Shown piece after piece: positions 42,561-53,164 of a stretch of DNA of 64,000 nt. The notes beneath the pieces are model-generated. The model had not been told where the DNA came from and ran no database searches. It saw only the letters and a program-made list of their open reading frames with translations. Position 1 is the first letter of the stretch. Every line of letters starts with the position of its first letter. A program made the position numbers and the translations under genes. This stretch comes from Tupaia tana (Eukaryota; Chordata; Mammalia; Scandentia; Tupaiidae), in assembly GCA_026018925.1 (NCBI GenBank), contig JAKSZU010000018.1:3504920-3568919 (forward strand), given 5' to 3'.

Positions 42561-42759
42561 CAGACGCAGAATCAGCCGGTGCACTGAGCTGTCTCCTTCG
42601 CATCACCCTGTTTGCAGTGGGAGGGGGGGGCCCTGCCAGCCCTGCTCCTGGGCCTGCAGCCTCTGTGTCCCCGCACTCTGTGTCCCCACGATGCCATCGG
42701 CATTGTTCTGGCACTCTGACACAGGCTGGGCACGTGCAAGCAGCTCAAGCAGCTGCATG

Positions 42760-42846
42760 CCCCCCACCCTGCCTCAGGGATGGGGAGCCGGCCTCAGAAC
42801 TGCAGGCCCCCCACCCCGCCTCACGGATGGGGAGCCGGGCTCAGAT
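42760..42846. repeat. 46-bp tandem duplication (two copies)
   Basis: CCCCCCACCCTGCCTCAGGG, ATGGGGAGCCGGCCTCAG is followed by CCCCCCACCCCGCCTCACGG, ATGGGGAGCCGGGCTCAG. Period 46. Confidence 0.9.
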
Positions 42847-42849
42847 GAA

Positions 42850-43655
42850 TTGAGGCCTTGCCTGTGTGCCCTCGCCTCCCGTCCCAGTGCAGCACACCAC
42901 ACCCCACCAGCCTGGCATGGCCAAAGTGGGCCCAGGTGACTCAGAACCTCCCAGCCCCTGGTGAGACCCTCAGCCCTGGAGACATGCCCCGAAGTGTGCC
43001 CAGCACTGGTTCTGTCGGGCCTGCAGGGGCAGGGCGGGCCGAGCGCGGACCCCTGGGCACAGGCTCGCTGCCGCTGCTCAGGCTGCCAGCTCCCAGAACC
43101 GCACCCCTGGCTCCCGCCTAGAAGCTGGGGCAGGGTGGCTTCAGCCACGGGGCGCCCGCACCTTCATCCGGACACCTCTGGTGTGCAGCTGCCCCTGTCA
43201 CTGTGAAGGCTGCGTGGGGCCGCCTGCCCGCCGGGAGAACCCTGGGCGCAGGTCGGGCCACGATGGTCCGCGATGCCTGTTCGGAGGCATGGTTATTTCT
43301 TCGTGAGGACTGGAAATGGAAATGGCGGGCAACCAGCTCGGGCCTTGCTGCAGGTGCCCCTGTGGGAAGCGGGAACGAACCGACCGTCCGGGCCCCCGTG
43401 CATGCCCAAGGTGGAGGCCTGCTCGCGACCCTCAGGCCTCGTCTTCGCCCACCCACCCTGGCAGCTGCCGCAGCCCCCTGAAAAACCGGTTGGACTCCCC
43501 GGCCCCCTCCACCCCGGCTTCTTTTGAGCAGAGACTTCAGAGAGGCCGGGAGGTCTCAGTGGGCCAGGAGCAGACTCCCAAGAGGAATCGAAGGCCTCAT
43601 GGTGGGGCGGTGCCCACCTGGGCTTCCTGCCCACCACTGGCCGCTGGTAGAAGCA
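42850..43655. other. Unique GC-rich sequence
   Basis: No gene or named repeat recognised. Confidence 0.5.
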
Positions 43656-43659
43656 GGTG

Positions 43660-43870
43660 CCGGGAGGGCGCCTGGGGCTGCCTGGGTTTGAATTCCAGTT
43701 TTACTGCTTTCTAACTGTGTGAGCTCAGGCAAGCCACCTGCCCTCTCTGGGCCTCAACCCCACCTTCTGTGCCCCGGGGACGATGACAGTCCCCAACTCC
43801 CAGGAGGGGGCACCGTCTGAGACAGTCCTCTTGAAGTATTTGGCACCCGACAGTGGCCTGGAGTTCGGAG
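43660..43870 (+). mobile_element. MIR SINE, nearly complete
   Basis: GGGGCTGCCTGGGTTTGAAT, TCCAGTTTTACTGCTTTCTA, ACTGTGTGAGCTCAGGCAAG, CCACCTGCCCTCTCTGGGCC and CCCCGGGGACGATGACAGTC follow the MIR consensus from the B-box region to the 3' part. Confidence 0.85.
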
Positions 43871-43874
43871 GATA

Positions 43875-44525
43875 CCAGTCAGCACCGGGAATGCCACACG
43901 GCTCCAGGTCCCCAGTGCTGGGGCCAGACGGCGCGGTGATGGCTCCCACCTGCTGGGCAGTGTGAGGAGGGCGGGGCGTCGGCGCTGCGGGAGGACAGAC
44001 ACGGCCAGAGAGGCTCTCGTCAGCCCACGAGAACCTCGGGCCGTGGCCGGATGTGGCTGGAGCCCGCCCCTCTGTGCCACGCTGCCTCGGACAAGCTGCC
44101 AGCCTCCCTGGGCCTCGGGTCCTCGTCAGGCGAGCAGCGCCAAGCACCCCCAGGGATGGCACCAGGAGGGCTCAGGGGAGAGGTGCTCAGGCCTGGATGT
44201 GGCTGGCGCCCCTGCAGTCCCACAGCCCCTCCCGGCCTCACACAGACCCCTCTGCGTTTCCTCTTTGGGGGCTGCTGGGGTCGCCTAAGAGAAGGGGCCT
44301 TGCTACCGGCACCATGTCCACCCGGCTTCTACCGGACTCACCAGAAACCATTGCCAGCCATTTGCAGAAATTTCCCGCTCACCCTGGGAGGCAGAACTCT
44401 GCAGCCTCGAGCACTCAAAGCTACGAGGGCAGGAGAAGCAGCCAAGGCCTGTGGGGTCCTGGGATCAGGGCCCCAGCTGCACGGGGACAGCAGTGTGTGC
44501 CTTGTTAGTGCTGTGTGCTGGTCCG
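43875..44525. other. Unique GC-rich sequence
   Basis: No gene or named repeat recognised. Confidence 0.5.
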
Positions 44526-44529
44526 AGTT

Positions 44530-44705
44530 ATGCCTGGGCGCCCTGTCCTTTCATCAGGGCTGCTGTCAAAGACTGTCTCTCCCAGGAAGCCTTCCTGAAT
44601 TGACAGTCCCATCAACACATCGCTACCATTGCTGCCCTTGTCCCGGGCACAGGACTGTGGGTGACCTGCCCACCTGACCCAGTAGGACACAGCCTTCTCC
44701 TTAAC
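44530..44705 (+). mobile_element. LINE-2 3'-region fragment
   Basis: CTCCCAGGAAGCCTTCCTGA is the typical L2 segment (ctcctcagagaagccttccctgac). The following TTGCTGCCCTTGTCCCGGGC is looser. Confidence 0.45.
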
Positions 44706-44919
44706 CTCCTCTGGAGTTAGACTACTTTAGTCAAATCAGCGACAGGCAGCTCCCAGCTCCTGACTACAGAAGTGTTTGCAGAGCACCATGCTGGGATCGA
44801 TGTGGGGTTAGAACGGAGCCACAGAACCAGGATGCAGGCCACACTGGTACCTAAAGGCCTCCCTCTCCCCCAGCTGTTCACACACCCGTCTGGGCAGATG
44901 TGAAGGCATTCTCGTTCGT

Positions 44920-45000
44920 GGCCACAGCTCAGGAAGCTGAGGCCCGGGAACAGGGCTCGGTTTCCTGAAGATTCGAGCCCTGGACCGGCAAAGCAGGGGT
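44920..45000 (-). mobile_element. MIR SINE fragment (weak)
   Basis: CTCAGGAAGCTGAGGCCCGG, then AGATTCGAGCCCTGGACC, is consistent with the reverse MIR core plus B-box end with an internal deletion. Confidence 0.35.
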
Positions 45001-45004
45001 ATAC

Positions 45005-46435
45005 TCAGGCGTTCAGGGCTCCCAGTCTGGGCGTGGGTACAGGCAGGCCCCTGGGCTCCAGGTCAGATCACATGGTGAGCTCCGGGCTGGGTGCACAGGC
45101 CCGTGTGGGATCAAAGGCCTCACCGGGGCTATCCTGAGCGAAACCAGGGTTCTCACCCCTGCTCTGGCCTGAAGGCGCCTCCAGCCCAGGAACCGGGGAC
45201 CGGGCTGGCTGAGGCGACGACCAGTCCGGCCTGGTGCCTCGACGGGCTTCCCACAGACCTCACGTCGTCCTTCGGCAGAAGTGGGGTTCCCTACCCCATG
45301 TTTTGCTATCGCGGGTGCAAGTAGCCCAGCAATGTGGACGGGATCCAGACTCTGGCCTTCCCCAGAGCAGATCAGAAATGCAGTCCCAGGCCTCGCCACG
45401 GCCCGCAGAACCAGGAGCCGCATTTCTGCAGGGCCTCAGGAGATCTGTCCCCACCCGGCCGGGAGGCCTGGTCCCACAGCGTGAGCTGCAGAGGACACAC
45501 GCCGGGGTAGGCGAGGCGATGGCCACAGCGTGTCAGGCACGGGGGCTGAGCTGCGGGTGGCAGGGGCCCTCTCGCGGTATCTGTCAGATGCTGCCTGTCA
45601 CTGGGTGAAGCCGATGCTTGAGGGGAGGCCGGTGGGGTGGAGCTGCCCGAGCGGGGCTGACAGCCAGGCCCGTGGCCTGCGACGCATCAGGGCCAAAACG
45701 CCCCAGCCCGGCTCCCACTGGGCCGAGCTCTGAGAGCAGCGCAAATGCCTCCTCTGGGAGCCCAGACTGGCCCCCGGCAGCCCTGGCCCCCTCCACGGAG
45801 CAGACTCCTGACTTCTGCTCTCCGAGTGGCACAGGAGTCTTCCCAAGACCAGAAACCACTTTGAACCGTCTCGGATCGCCAGCCAAGCACGGCACTGCCA
45901 GACACCGCGGGCTCCTGACATGGTGCCAGAGCCCACGTCGCCCACGTCCCCATCAGTCACCCCGGCAGAGGCTGGCGGGGCGGGCGGGGAGGTGGCTGGG
46001 CCTCAATTAACGATGTCACCTCGGCAGGTGGCTGCCATGTCTGGGGTCCCTGAGCCCGTCGGCCCAGCTGGCTGCGTCGCTGTGAGCTCCGCCAGCCCTG
46101 CCCCTCGGCGTGGGTCGGGGGATCAGCACCTGTCTAAGCGTGTGTGAAATAGCGACGGGGTGGGGGGCTGGGCGTCCTCGTGGTGACCACCACTCCTGCC
46201 TTCCACGAATCCCTAGGAAAGACCTACCGTGCGCAGCGCCAAGTAGACACCGGAGCAGCCAGGAACAAGGGGAACCAACAGGACGGGCCCGTGGGGCTCC
46301 GAGAACTCGGCAGGGCGGGAGGGAACAGGAAGGCAGGCCACGGGAGAGGCGGTCTGAGAGGTGGGCAGGGGCCGCCATGCGAGGCTGGAGCGGGGCTGGC
46401 GGTCAGGAAGGGCATCAGGAAGGGCGGCCAGGCAA
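45005..46435. other. Unique GC-rich sequence
   Basis: No gene recognised. TGCCTCCTCTGGGAGCCC near 45748 may be a small L2 remnant. Confidence 0.5.
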
Positions 46436-46439
46436 GGGG

Positions 46440-46570
46440 GCAGTGCTGCGCGGCCTGCGGTGGCCACTGAGTTCACAGGAACCAGCTGTGACAGAAGGGG
46501 AGGACGAGGAGCCATGAGGTCAGAGGTGGGGTGTGGGCAGATCCCCAAGGGCCTCGTAGGTGACTGCCAG
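46440..46570 (-). mobile_element. Ancient interspersed repeat, family uncertain
   Basis: GGGCAGATCCCCAAGGGCCT, CGTAGGTGACTGCCAGGACG resembles a common ancient mammalian repeat segment (gcagatcatgtagggcctt, gtaggccatggtaaggag) often found with L2. Assignment is from memory and tentative. Confidence 0.35.
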
Positions 46571-46607
46571 GACGTGAGTGGCTAAGCCTGTGGGTGCCAC
46601 AAGCCCT

Positions 46608-46722
46608 GGGGCAGGAGGTGCAGGGGTTGCCGGCATGCAGGGGGCGGGCGGTGCAGGGGCTGGGCGGTGCAGGGGCTGCTGGCATGCAGGGGCGGGCGGG
46701 CGGGCGGTGGGCAGCTCACTCC
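46608..46722. repeat. GC-rich short tandem repeats
   Basis: GGTGCAGGGGTTGCCGGCAT, GCAGGGGGCGGGCGGTGCAG, GGGCTGGGCGGTGCAGGGGC and GGCGGGCGGGCGGTGGG form overlapping G-rich repeats of about 17-30 bp. They could form G-quadruplexes. Confidence 0.75.
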
Positions 46723-46741
46723 CCTCCCTGTCTTGTTCGCT

Positions 46742-46842
46742 GCAGCCCCACCGAGTCGGCCCACGAGGCCACCCTGGGAGTTGAGGCCGCTGAGTCCCGC
46801 CAAGTGTCGCATGTCTTGCACAATTTCCGGAGCCAAAGCTGA
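46742..46842 (+). other. Candidate 3'-terminal exon segment, function unknown
   Basis: A strong acceptor (CCCTCCCTGTCTTGTTCGCT then GCAG) ends at 46745. In one frame the sequence after it stays open for about 32 codons and ends at TGA at 46840-46842. A polypyrimidine-AG of this quality can occur by chance. No upstream exon, polyadenylation signal or recognisable peptide was found. Confidence 0.12.
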
Positions 46843-46844
46843 CA

Positions 46845-48235
46845 GAGCCATCTGTCTCGAACAGACCCCAGCGCTCGCTTCCAGCTGGTCTCCTGCACGA
46901 GCCGGAGCGCTCAGTGACACCACGGGACACTCATCTGCCGCTGCCAGCTCGTCCCTGTCCCCTGAGACAGGCGGGGAGGCCAGAGGCGCTGCAGAGACAA
47001 GAGTGCAGCTAAGACGGGGGCAGGGGGCGCCCCAGGAACAGTGGAGCCCGGGAGCGGGCAGCCTTCTCGGGGGAGGGCAGCGGCTGTTTCCCAACGGCTG
47101 TTCCTCCAGGGCTTCCTGCCGTACCCAGACCTCGGGCCCCACCGCCAGGGCTGGAAACACGCGTGTCACCTCTTCCTCTGCGAGCTCCCTACACGGGGAA
47201 CAGAAACTCCCACTCCATATGAAGGCGCCTGCTCTAAACTTCCCAAGTGACGCCAGCACAGATGTTCAGACAGCCCCAGATCTTTCTCCAGGCCCAGGGG
47301 AAGGAAAGCCACCCGATCCAAAGCTGTTGGGCAGCCGGACCAGTGGATGTGGAGCCGCCGCCGCAGCGCCAGGTCGTCTCCGGAAAGTCGAGAAGGACCT
47401 CAGGACGGTTATCCCTGCTCTGCCGGCGTCTTCATCAGCACACAGGCCCCGCCGGGCCGGGGGCACCACAGCGCCCTGTTGTGGGGGGCCTCCTGGCACG
47501 CATCCACACACATGCAAGACAGCCTCCCGACAGAGCCCAGCACGCCACGCCCGGTTCGCTGAAGGGGACAGCAGCGACTGTAAGGGCGCGACACCCCAGC
47601 AGGCACACCGGCAGACACCCCCTTTTTATTCCTCAGGGCCGCGCTTCGCGTCCTCCCGCATACACGGTCCCGTATCGAGCAAGTCACTGGCCAGGACACC
47701 AGCTGTTACCCAGCAGGCGGGGTGACTGGCTTGCACCCGCTGTCACACGGCTCGGAGTGGCTGCCGTGCGCCCCGCTGAGCATCGCAGGGAGCTGAGCCG
47801 TGCTCGCTCCGCCGACCTCGCTGGCCAACTGAGTGAACGAGACACACACAAGGGCGGGCACAAATTTAGTGCTTGGGAGAGGGACACCAGGGACAGGGGA
47901 CGCAGCATCCTGTAGTTGGCCAGACACAGACACTGGCCACTCCACCTTTCCAGCACCAGCTGCCCAGGGAAGCCCCTGGCCTCTGAGATGGGCCTGAAGG
48001 TCCACATCCGTTCTGGCTCGTCTGCCGGGCTGCAGGGCATCCTGCTTCCTGCAGGCGCCTCGCAAAGCTGCAACCGCCCGGGACCGCAGGCTGCAGACCA
48101 GAGCTGCCTAAGAGCCGCGCACCCTCCCTGTGCGCAGGGACGCAGGCGGGCTGGGGACACGCGGGCTCTGCAAGCTGGGGTGCACAGCCACGCGTCTAAC
48201 AGCGGGATCTGGCCCAACCCACCTCCCCAAAATCG
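46845..48235. other. Unique GC-rich sequence
   Basis: About 1.4 kb. The longest frame (352 codons from 46667) begins within G-rich repeats and has no recognisable domain. Confidence 0.5.
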
Positions 48236-48249
48236 GCGACTCCAAGGGC

Positions 48250-48490
48250 ACCTCCATTAGTGTAGCCGACAGAGGCCATTTCAGCAGGAACACACCAGCA
48301 GGGACACGTGTTCTCAGGGTTCATCTCGGGGGCACCGATGTCATCTGTCCCACCCTGGTGACGGTCGGATTGATTGCTTGGGGTAGGTGATGTCTGCCAG
48401 GTTTAAAGCGACTGTTTCCCCTCTGAAATTAATCAGGCCCCGCGGGGAGCTCCCCGGAGACAGAGCGGATAGCTGCTTATCACCAGGCCT
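48250..48490. promoter_or_regulatory. Candidate conserved noncoding element
   Basis: GGTCGGATTGATTGCTTGGG, CAGGTTTAAAGCGACTGTTT, CCCTCTGAAATTAATCAGGC and GCGGATAGCTGCTTATCACC. It contains TGATTG, ATTAATCA and GATA-type (TTATC) sites and no transposon signature. Composition-based call. Confidence 0.38.
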
Positions 48491-48588
48491 CGCCACGGAC
48501 TCGGGCACCGCCATGCCTCTCGCCCGAATTCCGACTGGAGTGCTGCCGCGGGCGGCGCGTCCCTGTCCCCTCACCCTTCCACGTTTAG

Positions 48589-48590
<2 letters not shown>

Positions 48591-48619
<29 letters not shown>

Positions 48620-48867
48620 GAGAGGTTTTTGCTACAGGGCATGTGCGCTTGCCAGACAGACAGAGAGAGACAGAGAGACAGAAAGGGAGAGATCACCCCT
48701 TGGGAGATGGCCACGCCGCAATCCCTTCTCCTCCATTCTCCTCTCGGGATCCTGGGCATGCACGCACACACGCCCAGCATGAGTTTAAGACACCGGGTCC
48801 AGGACTTGAACCGTAGTCGACTACATGGGAGTCCAGCGACATAGCCATTACACCAACTGCTGGTCCC
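48591..48867 (-). mobile_element. tRNA-derived SINE family A, full length, target-site duplication visible
   Basis: A 29-base T run (48591-48619, the complement of the A tail), GAGAGGTTTTTGCTACAGGG, GACAGACAGAGAGAGACAGA, CAATCCCTTCTCCTCCATTC, GGACTTGAACCGTAGTCGAC, CCAACTGCTGGTCCC. TTTAGT directly flanks both ends (48584-48589 and 48868-48873). The long pure tail suggests recent insertion. Confidence 0.95.
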
Positions 48868-48874
48868 TTTAGTT

Positions 48875-49735
48875 TATTAATTTTTAACTTCAGGCTCTGG
48901 ACTGCTTTTACACTGACCCTAACACCAGAACAAGCCCAGAGACACCGAGCCAAGTCCAGCAGGGGCTGCTCCCACGGGCTGGCAGCCACCCCTGGCAACC
49001 ACCACCAGGGCAGTCTGGGGCCGCGCGTGCCACCCTCGGGCCTCACCCGCCCCGCGGCCCGTCTTCCCATCAGCCTTCCAGCCTGTCACACTGCAGCCAG
49101 AAGCTTAGCTGCGGCGGGTCTGCACCCCTCGCTGGCTTGAACACTGCCTCTGCACCGAGTTCCCTGGATCGCCAACCGGCAAGTCCCTTAATTGGTGGAC
49201 ACGAAACCCTGGGCTTTGTGCTGTAGTCACAGCATCCTGGGGCCAGGAGCGTGCACTCAGAGCTCAGGTGTCTGGGGCAGGGCTGAGGGCTGCGAGGCAG
49301 GTCTCGCCTGGCACTTCCCCTGCCGGGAGACGGCCCTCCCCCTCGCCCGCGCTGAACCTCTCTGCCTCCCCTCTGTCTGATCCGCTCTGCTGTCGTGTTC
49401 TTTGTCCTCGCTCTGCATGCTGTGGTTACACGCCAAGAGTCATCCTGCAGCGACAGCTAAAGCGCGACCCGCCGGGCAGACTCTCAATTCTCGCGGCCTC
49501 CTGACCCGCGGGGCCTTCTCCTGGGCTGGGGGCATCTTGAAAGCCGAACCACAGTGCTCTGTAGGCTGGCAGGTGGCCCGGCCGGGGACAGCCACAGCCG
49601 CGAGCACACGCTCGAGGACTGCACGGCAGCTTGAGCCCACCGTCCTGCTGCCCTCCTCCCCCATCGGACTCAGAGGAGGAAGCCGAGGCCCAGAGGGCCA
49701 AGGCACCCGGCGGGAGGGCTACCTGGCAGAGGGGC
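48875..49735. other. Unique sequence
   Basis: No gene recognised. GAGGAGGAAGCCGAGGCCCA near 49673 may be a short MIR remnant. Confidence 0.5.
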
Positions 49736-49737
49736 TG

Positions 49738-49940
49738 AGAGGACGGGCCCTGAAGACTCACAGCCTGGGCTCAAATCCCAGAGCCACCACTTCTGAACTG
49801 TGCGGCCTGAGGCAAGTGACTTAACGTGTCTGGGTCTTGGCTTCCTCATCTGTAAAAGAGAACACAGTCTCTACCCTCGGGTTGCTGGGGGGTTAAGTGA
49901 GCTACACCTAGGAGGGGCTGAGCACAGGACCCAGCTATAC
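49738..49940 (+). mobile_element. MIR SINE, nearly complete
   Basis: CAGCCTGGGCTCAAATCCCA, GAGCCACCACTTCTGAACTG, TGAGGCAAGTGACTTAACGT, TTCCTCATCTGTAAAAGAGA, GGGTTGCTGGGGGGTTAAGT and CACAGGACCCAGC follow the consensus in order over about 200 bases. Confidence 0.9.
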
Positions 49941-49944
49941 AGAC

Positions 49945-50345
49945 AGCCCTGAGCAGGAGTGCGACTCAGATCGGAGACCTTCCTTCAGTCCAGCAGCCTG
50001 GCGAGGCCGCACAGGGCAGTGGGACTGCAGTCCACGCACGGCGAGGGTCTGAGCTATCACGCCAGCCGGCCCTACGACACCCTGCCCAGTTGAAGCGGCC
50101 TCAGGGCCCGCGGGATTCGCAGGCCCACTCTGCCCAGAATATGGTGCACACGACGCCCCTCGCAGGAATCCCCCTGCAAGTCCGAGGGAGAGACCTGCCA
50201 GGAAGCCACGTGGTGTCCACATCACGCCTCGGTTCTGCCCCGGAGCCATGGCTGGAGGGGGTTGGAGGTTCTGGGCTTCCTTTCTCCGGAGCGCTGCCTC
50301 TGGCATTCAGAGGAAAACAACAGAGTCCCTGAACGCAGGTGGTGA
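49945..50345. other. Unique GC-rich sequence
   Basis: No gene or named repeat recognised. Confidence 0.5.
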
Positions 50346-50354
50346 CGGAGCCCC

Positions 50355-50530
50355 AGCTGACGAAGGGGCGGTGTGGTTCGGCTCCCACACCGAGCAGCTC
50401 CTCTACCCACCGCGGGCCTGGGTCTAGCCACCTGCAGAGGGGACGCGAGTACTAATTATCTCCTTCATAGAGGTGCTGGGAGGGTTAATTAACGCGTGCT
50501 GGGACTGCTCTGAGCCAGAGCGCTGTCTCC
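50355..50530 (+). mobile_element. MIR SINE, 3' two thirds
   Basis: GAGTACTAATTATCTCCTTC, ATAGAGGTGCTGGGAGGGTT and AATTAACGCGTGCTGGGACT match the MIR 3' region (agtacctacctcatagggtt, gttgtgaggattaaatgag, ttaatacatg). The homeodomain-like TAATTA here is thus explained by the repeat. Confidence 0.72.
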
Positions 50531-50534
50531 AGGG

Positions 50535-51955
50535 GCCGTTGCCTGGCTGCTGTGGAGAAGGCCCCCACACCCCCCGCTCAGCCGCTGTCCCAGGCCCCCA
50601 TGTCCTCCCGTTTCGGTTCAGGGCTGAGGACCTGAAGCCCCAGGTCCAGGTTCAGCGGGCCAGAGCCAACAGGCCCGTGAGCAGGGACGGCAGGTGCATT
50701 TGCTTCCTGACCCTCCGGGCTCTCCCAGGCGCAGCCACTCCTCCTGGCCTTCGCCACAGCCAGCAGGGCCAGGGCAGCCCGGCCGGCTCTCCTGCTCAGA
50801 CGGCCCTGCCAGCTGAGCCCCATGGCCCAAACCAGGAGCTGACCCAGCCAGGACGACCTGGCCAGTCAGCCCCACGGTTTGGTTCCGGCTCAGCCCTGGG
50901 CCCGACCTTGCCGTCAGCTCGGTCATGGGCCCACTCCTTGTCACTGGTCCCCCCCCGCGGCTCTCTGCACTGGTTCTCTAAGAAAACCAACAATTACACG
51001 AGATGCTGTCCTCGGGGGGCTCTGGTCGGGGGAACGCTGTGCAAACGCAAGGAAGGAGAGGCATTCCGTGAGTGAACAGCAGGGACTGTGCGTCCGGCCC
51101 TCACGTAAGAGACAGCCCGTCAGCCTGGAGACAACCTCTTGGGGCTGTGCTCAGAGCTTCACGCTGGAGGGTCTTGGTGAGACAAGCCTCATCCTGGCCC
51201 CAGAAGGGGTCTTCCTCAAGGTCAGGGCCAGTGGGAAGCAGGGGCTGGTGCCCTCCCCAGACCCAGGCCCCAGCCCTGCGCCCACACACCACACCTCCAG
51301 GCCGCCTGTGGATGGCCACTCCCTGTGCACAGCCTGGGCTTTGGGAAGAGTGGCAGCTGTCTGGGCACCAGGAAAGCTACCCCCCCCCCCAGCCCCCAGG
51401 GAAGGGAGAACATTCTAGAGCCTTGGCAAAGCTCACTTCCTCCCTCTGCTTTGTGGGTTTCGGGGAATGAGCGAGCAATCCCCCAGTTGCCCCCCCGGGG
51501 CTGTCCACTCTACGAGGGGCCGACTGGTGACGGTGCTCCCACCAGGAAACGCCTCCCGAAGCCTAGGTGCCAACTCCACAGGGAAGGGTCAGCCTTGGGG
51601 ATCTGCGAAGATCTTGTGAAGCCACAAGAAACTGGGGGTTCAGAAACAGCCCCCTGCACTGGCTGGCTGGACTGGCCAGACCCCCCAGAGGACAGACACA
51701 CCCAGTTAGAGGGCCGGAAGCCGAGGCACCCACCACAGGGCTGCTTTGAACGGGCACCAGGGGCCTGTGCGGTCTCCCGGTCGTGAGCTCGGCCTGTGAG
51801 TACACAGGAAATCCCGCCCCTGCGTGGGCCTGAGCCCCGGCCTCTCCCTCCCCTGCGTTATCACCTCCCGGCCTCGGCTGCAGTGCTCAACCCCAAGGCT
51901 GGTGGGACAAACCAGGCCCCGAAAGCTTCCCGTTCACTTCATCACAACACCGCAT
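50535..51955. other. Unique GC-rich sequence with a 10-base C run
   Basis: No gene or named repeat recognised. C homopolymer near 51381. Confidence 0.5.
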
Positions 51956-51969
51956 ACCATCTGCATTTT

Positions 51970-52195
51970 AAAAAGTTGTCTTCTCTAGGGCGTGTGCACT
52001 CGCAGGAGAGACAGAGAGAGAGGAAGTGAGAAACTGCCCCCAGAGGGCTGGCCGTGCCTCAATCCCTTCTCCTCTCCCAGGGTTTAGGGCACACTCGCAC
52101 ACGGTGTTTTTTAAGCTGCCGGGTCTGAGACTCGAACCGCGCTGCCAGCCATGTGGGATCCAGTGCCTTAAGCACCACACCATCTGCTGGCCCTC
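51970..52195 (-). mobile_element. tRNA-derived SINE family A, older subgroup, target-site duplication visible
   Basis: TAAAAAGTTGTCTTCTCTAG, GAGACAGAGAGAGAGGAAGT, CAATCCCTTCTCCTCTCC, GAGACTCGAACCGCGCTGCC, AGCCATGTGGGATCCAG and CACCATCTGCTGGCCC. CTGCATTTT flanks both sides (51961-51969 and 52198-52206). It belongs to the GATCCCACATGGCTG subgroup. Confidence 0.93.
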
Positions 52196-52499
52196 CTCTG
52201 CATTTTTTAATAATCTGAAGTCAAAAGAAACCCCCCAAAAAGTAGTAGTGGTCAGCACAAAATCAACGAGACCCTGTGAATTCAAGCTCCTGGGCAGCAC
52301 GAGCTCGTCTGCACCCTGAAGACGCCTTCTTGCCCAGGAACGCGGACGGAAAGCAGGAGGAGGCCAGACAGAGACAGCGCGGGCAGGCTCTCGGACACCG
52401 CCGTGCGGGCAGGCCCGCCCCGCCCTCGGTTCTGAGCTCAGTGGACGCGCTCAGGCTGAGCCCGGCGAAGAGCAGGTCAGAGGGGCCTCACCCAGGGGT

Positions 52500-52640
52500 C
52501 GCGCTCGTGCCCTCCAGCGGGGCACTGGGCCCCTCGGCTCCATGTCCTCATCTGTGAGATGGGTTTATGATCGCGGCCACCCCTCCGGGGATGCTGACCC
52601 AGCGGGTCCGGCTGGCCGACGGCGCGTGTCTAAGCAGCAC
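52500..52640 (+). mobile_element. MIR SINE fragment
   Basis: CCATGTCCTCATCTGTGAGA, then TGGGTTTATGATCGCGGCC, matches tttcctcatctgtaaaatg, gggataataat of MIR. The rest is diverged. Confidence 0.55.
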
Positions 52641-53044
52641 TGGTAACCAGGACAGGCCTGCCCTGGCCTCCCGCCCCAACAGCTGCCTCTGCTCGCTCCT
52701 CGCCGCTGCCCCCCAGATCAGACAGCCCCGTGCTACCCAGGCCCAGGGGCCCTTCCTCGCGGCCCTGCCGCAATTCTGAGCTGACGTCTGAGGTCTCCCT
52801 ACCCCGGGCCGCACACAGAGCTCAGTCACTCCGACCCGGCCTAGCTCTGAGCCACACGTCCCCACCAACTGCATGCTAGCTCTGGGGCTCCTGGGGCGCT
52901 TCCTCGAGGGCCTTCTGCCTATTTCCCTCTCTTCAGCAGTGGAAGTCCCAGAGACGGTGTAGGAAATTCGTGGAAGGTGCCCAAGCAGCAGTCACAAAGG
53001 TGACCACCACCAGAAGGGTCTCCAGGTGCAAGGCGATCACTGGC

Positions 53045-53160
53045 CGGGCCTAGTCCTTCCAGCTGTGTGCCCGCAGACAAGATATACAGCCTCTCTGGGC
53101 CTTGGCTTCCTCACCCACAAAGTGGGAATGCGAATTCCAGCGGGACCACCTTGTCTGCGG
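53045..53160 (+). mobile_element. MIR SINE fragment
   Basis: CCAGCTGTGTGCCCGCAGAC, AAGATATACAGCCTCTCTGG, GCCTTGGCTTCCTCACCCAC and AAAGTGGGAATGCG match the MIR core in order. Confidence 0.68.
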
Positions 53161-53164
53161 CTCT

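Noticed and set aside
50450-50500. TAATTA sites as another enhancer island
   Set aside because: The segment aligns in order with the MIR 3' region, which explains its AT content.
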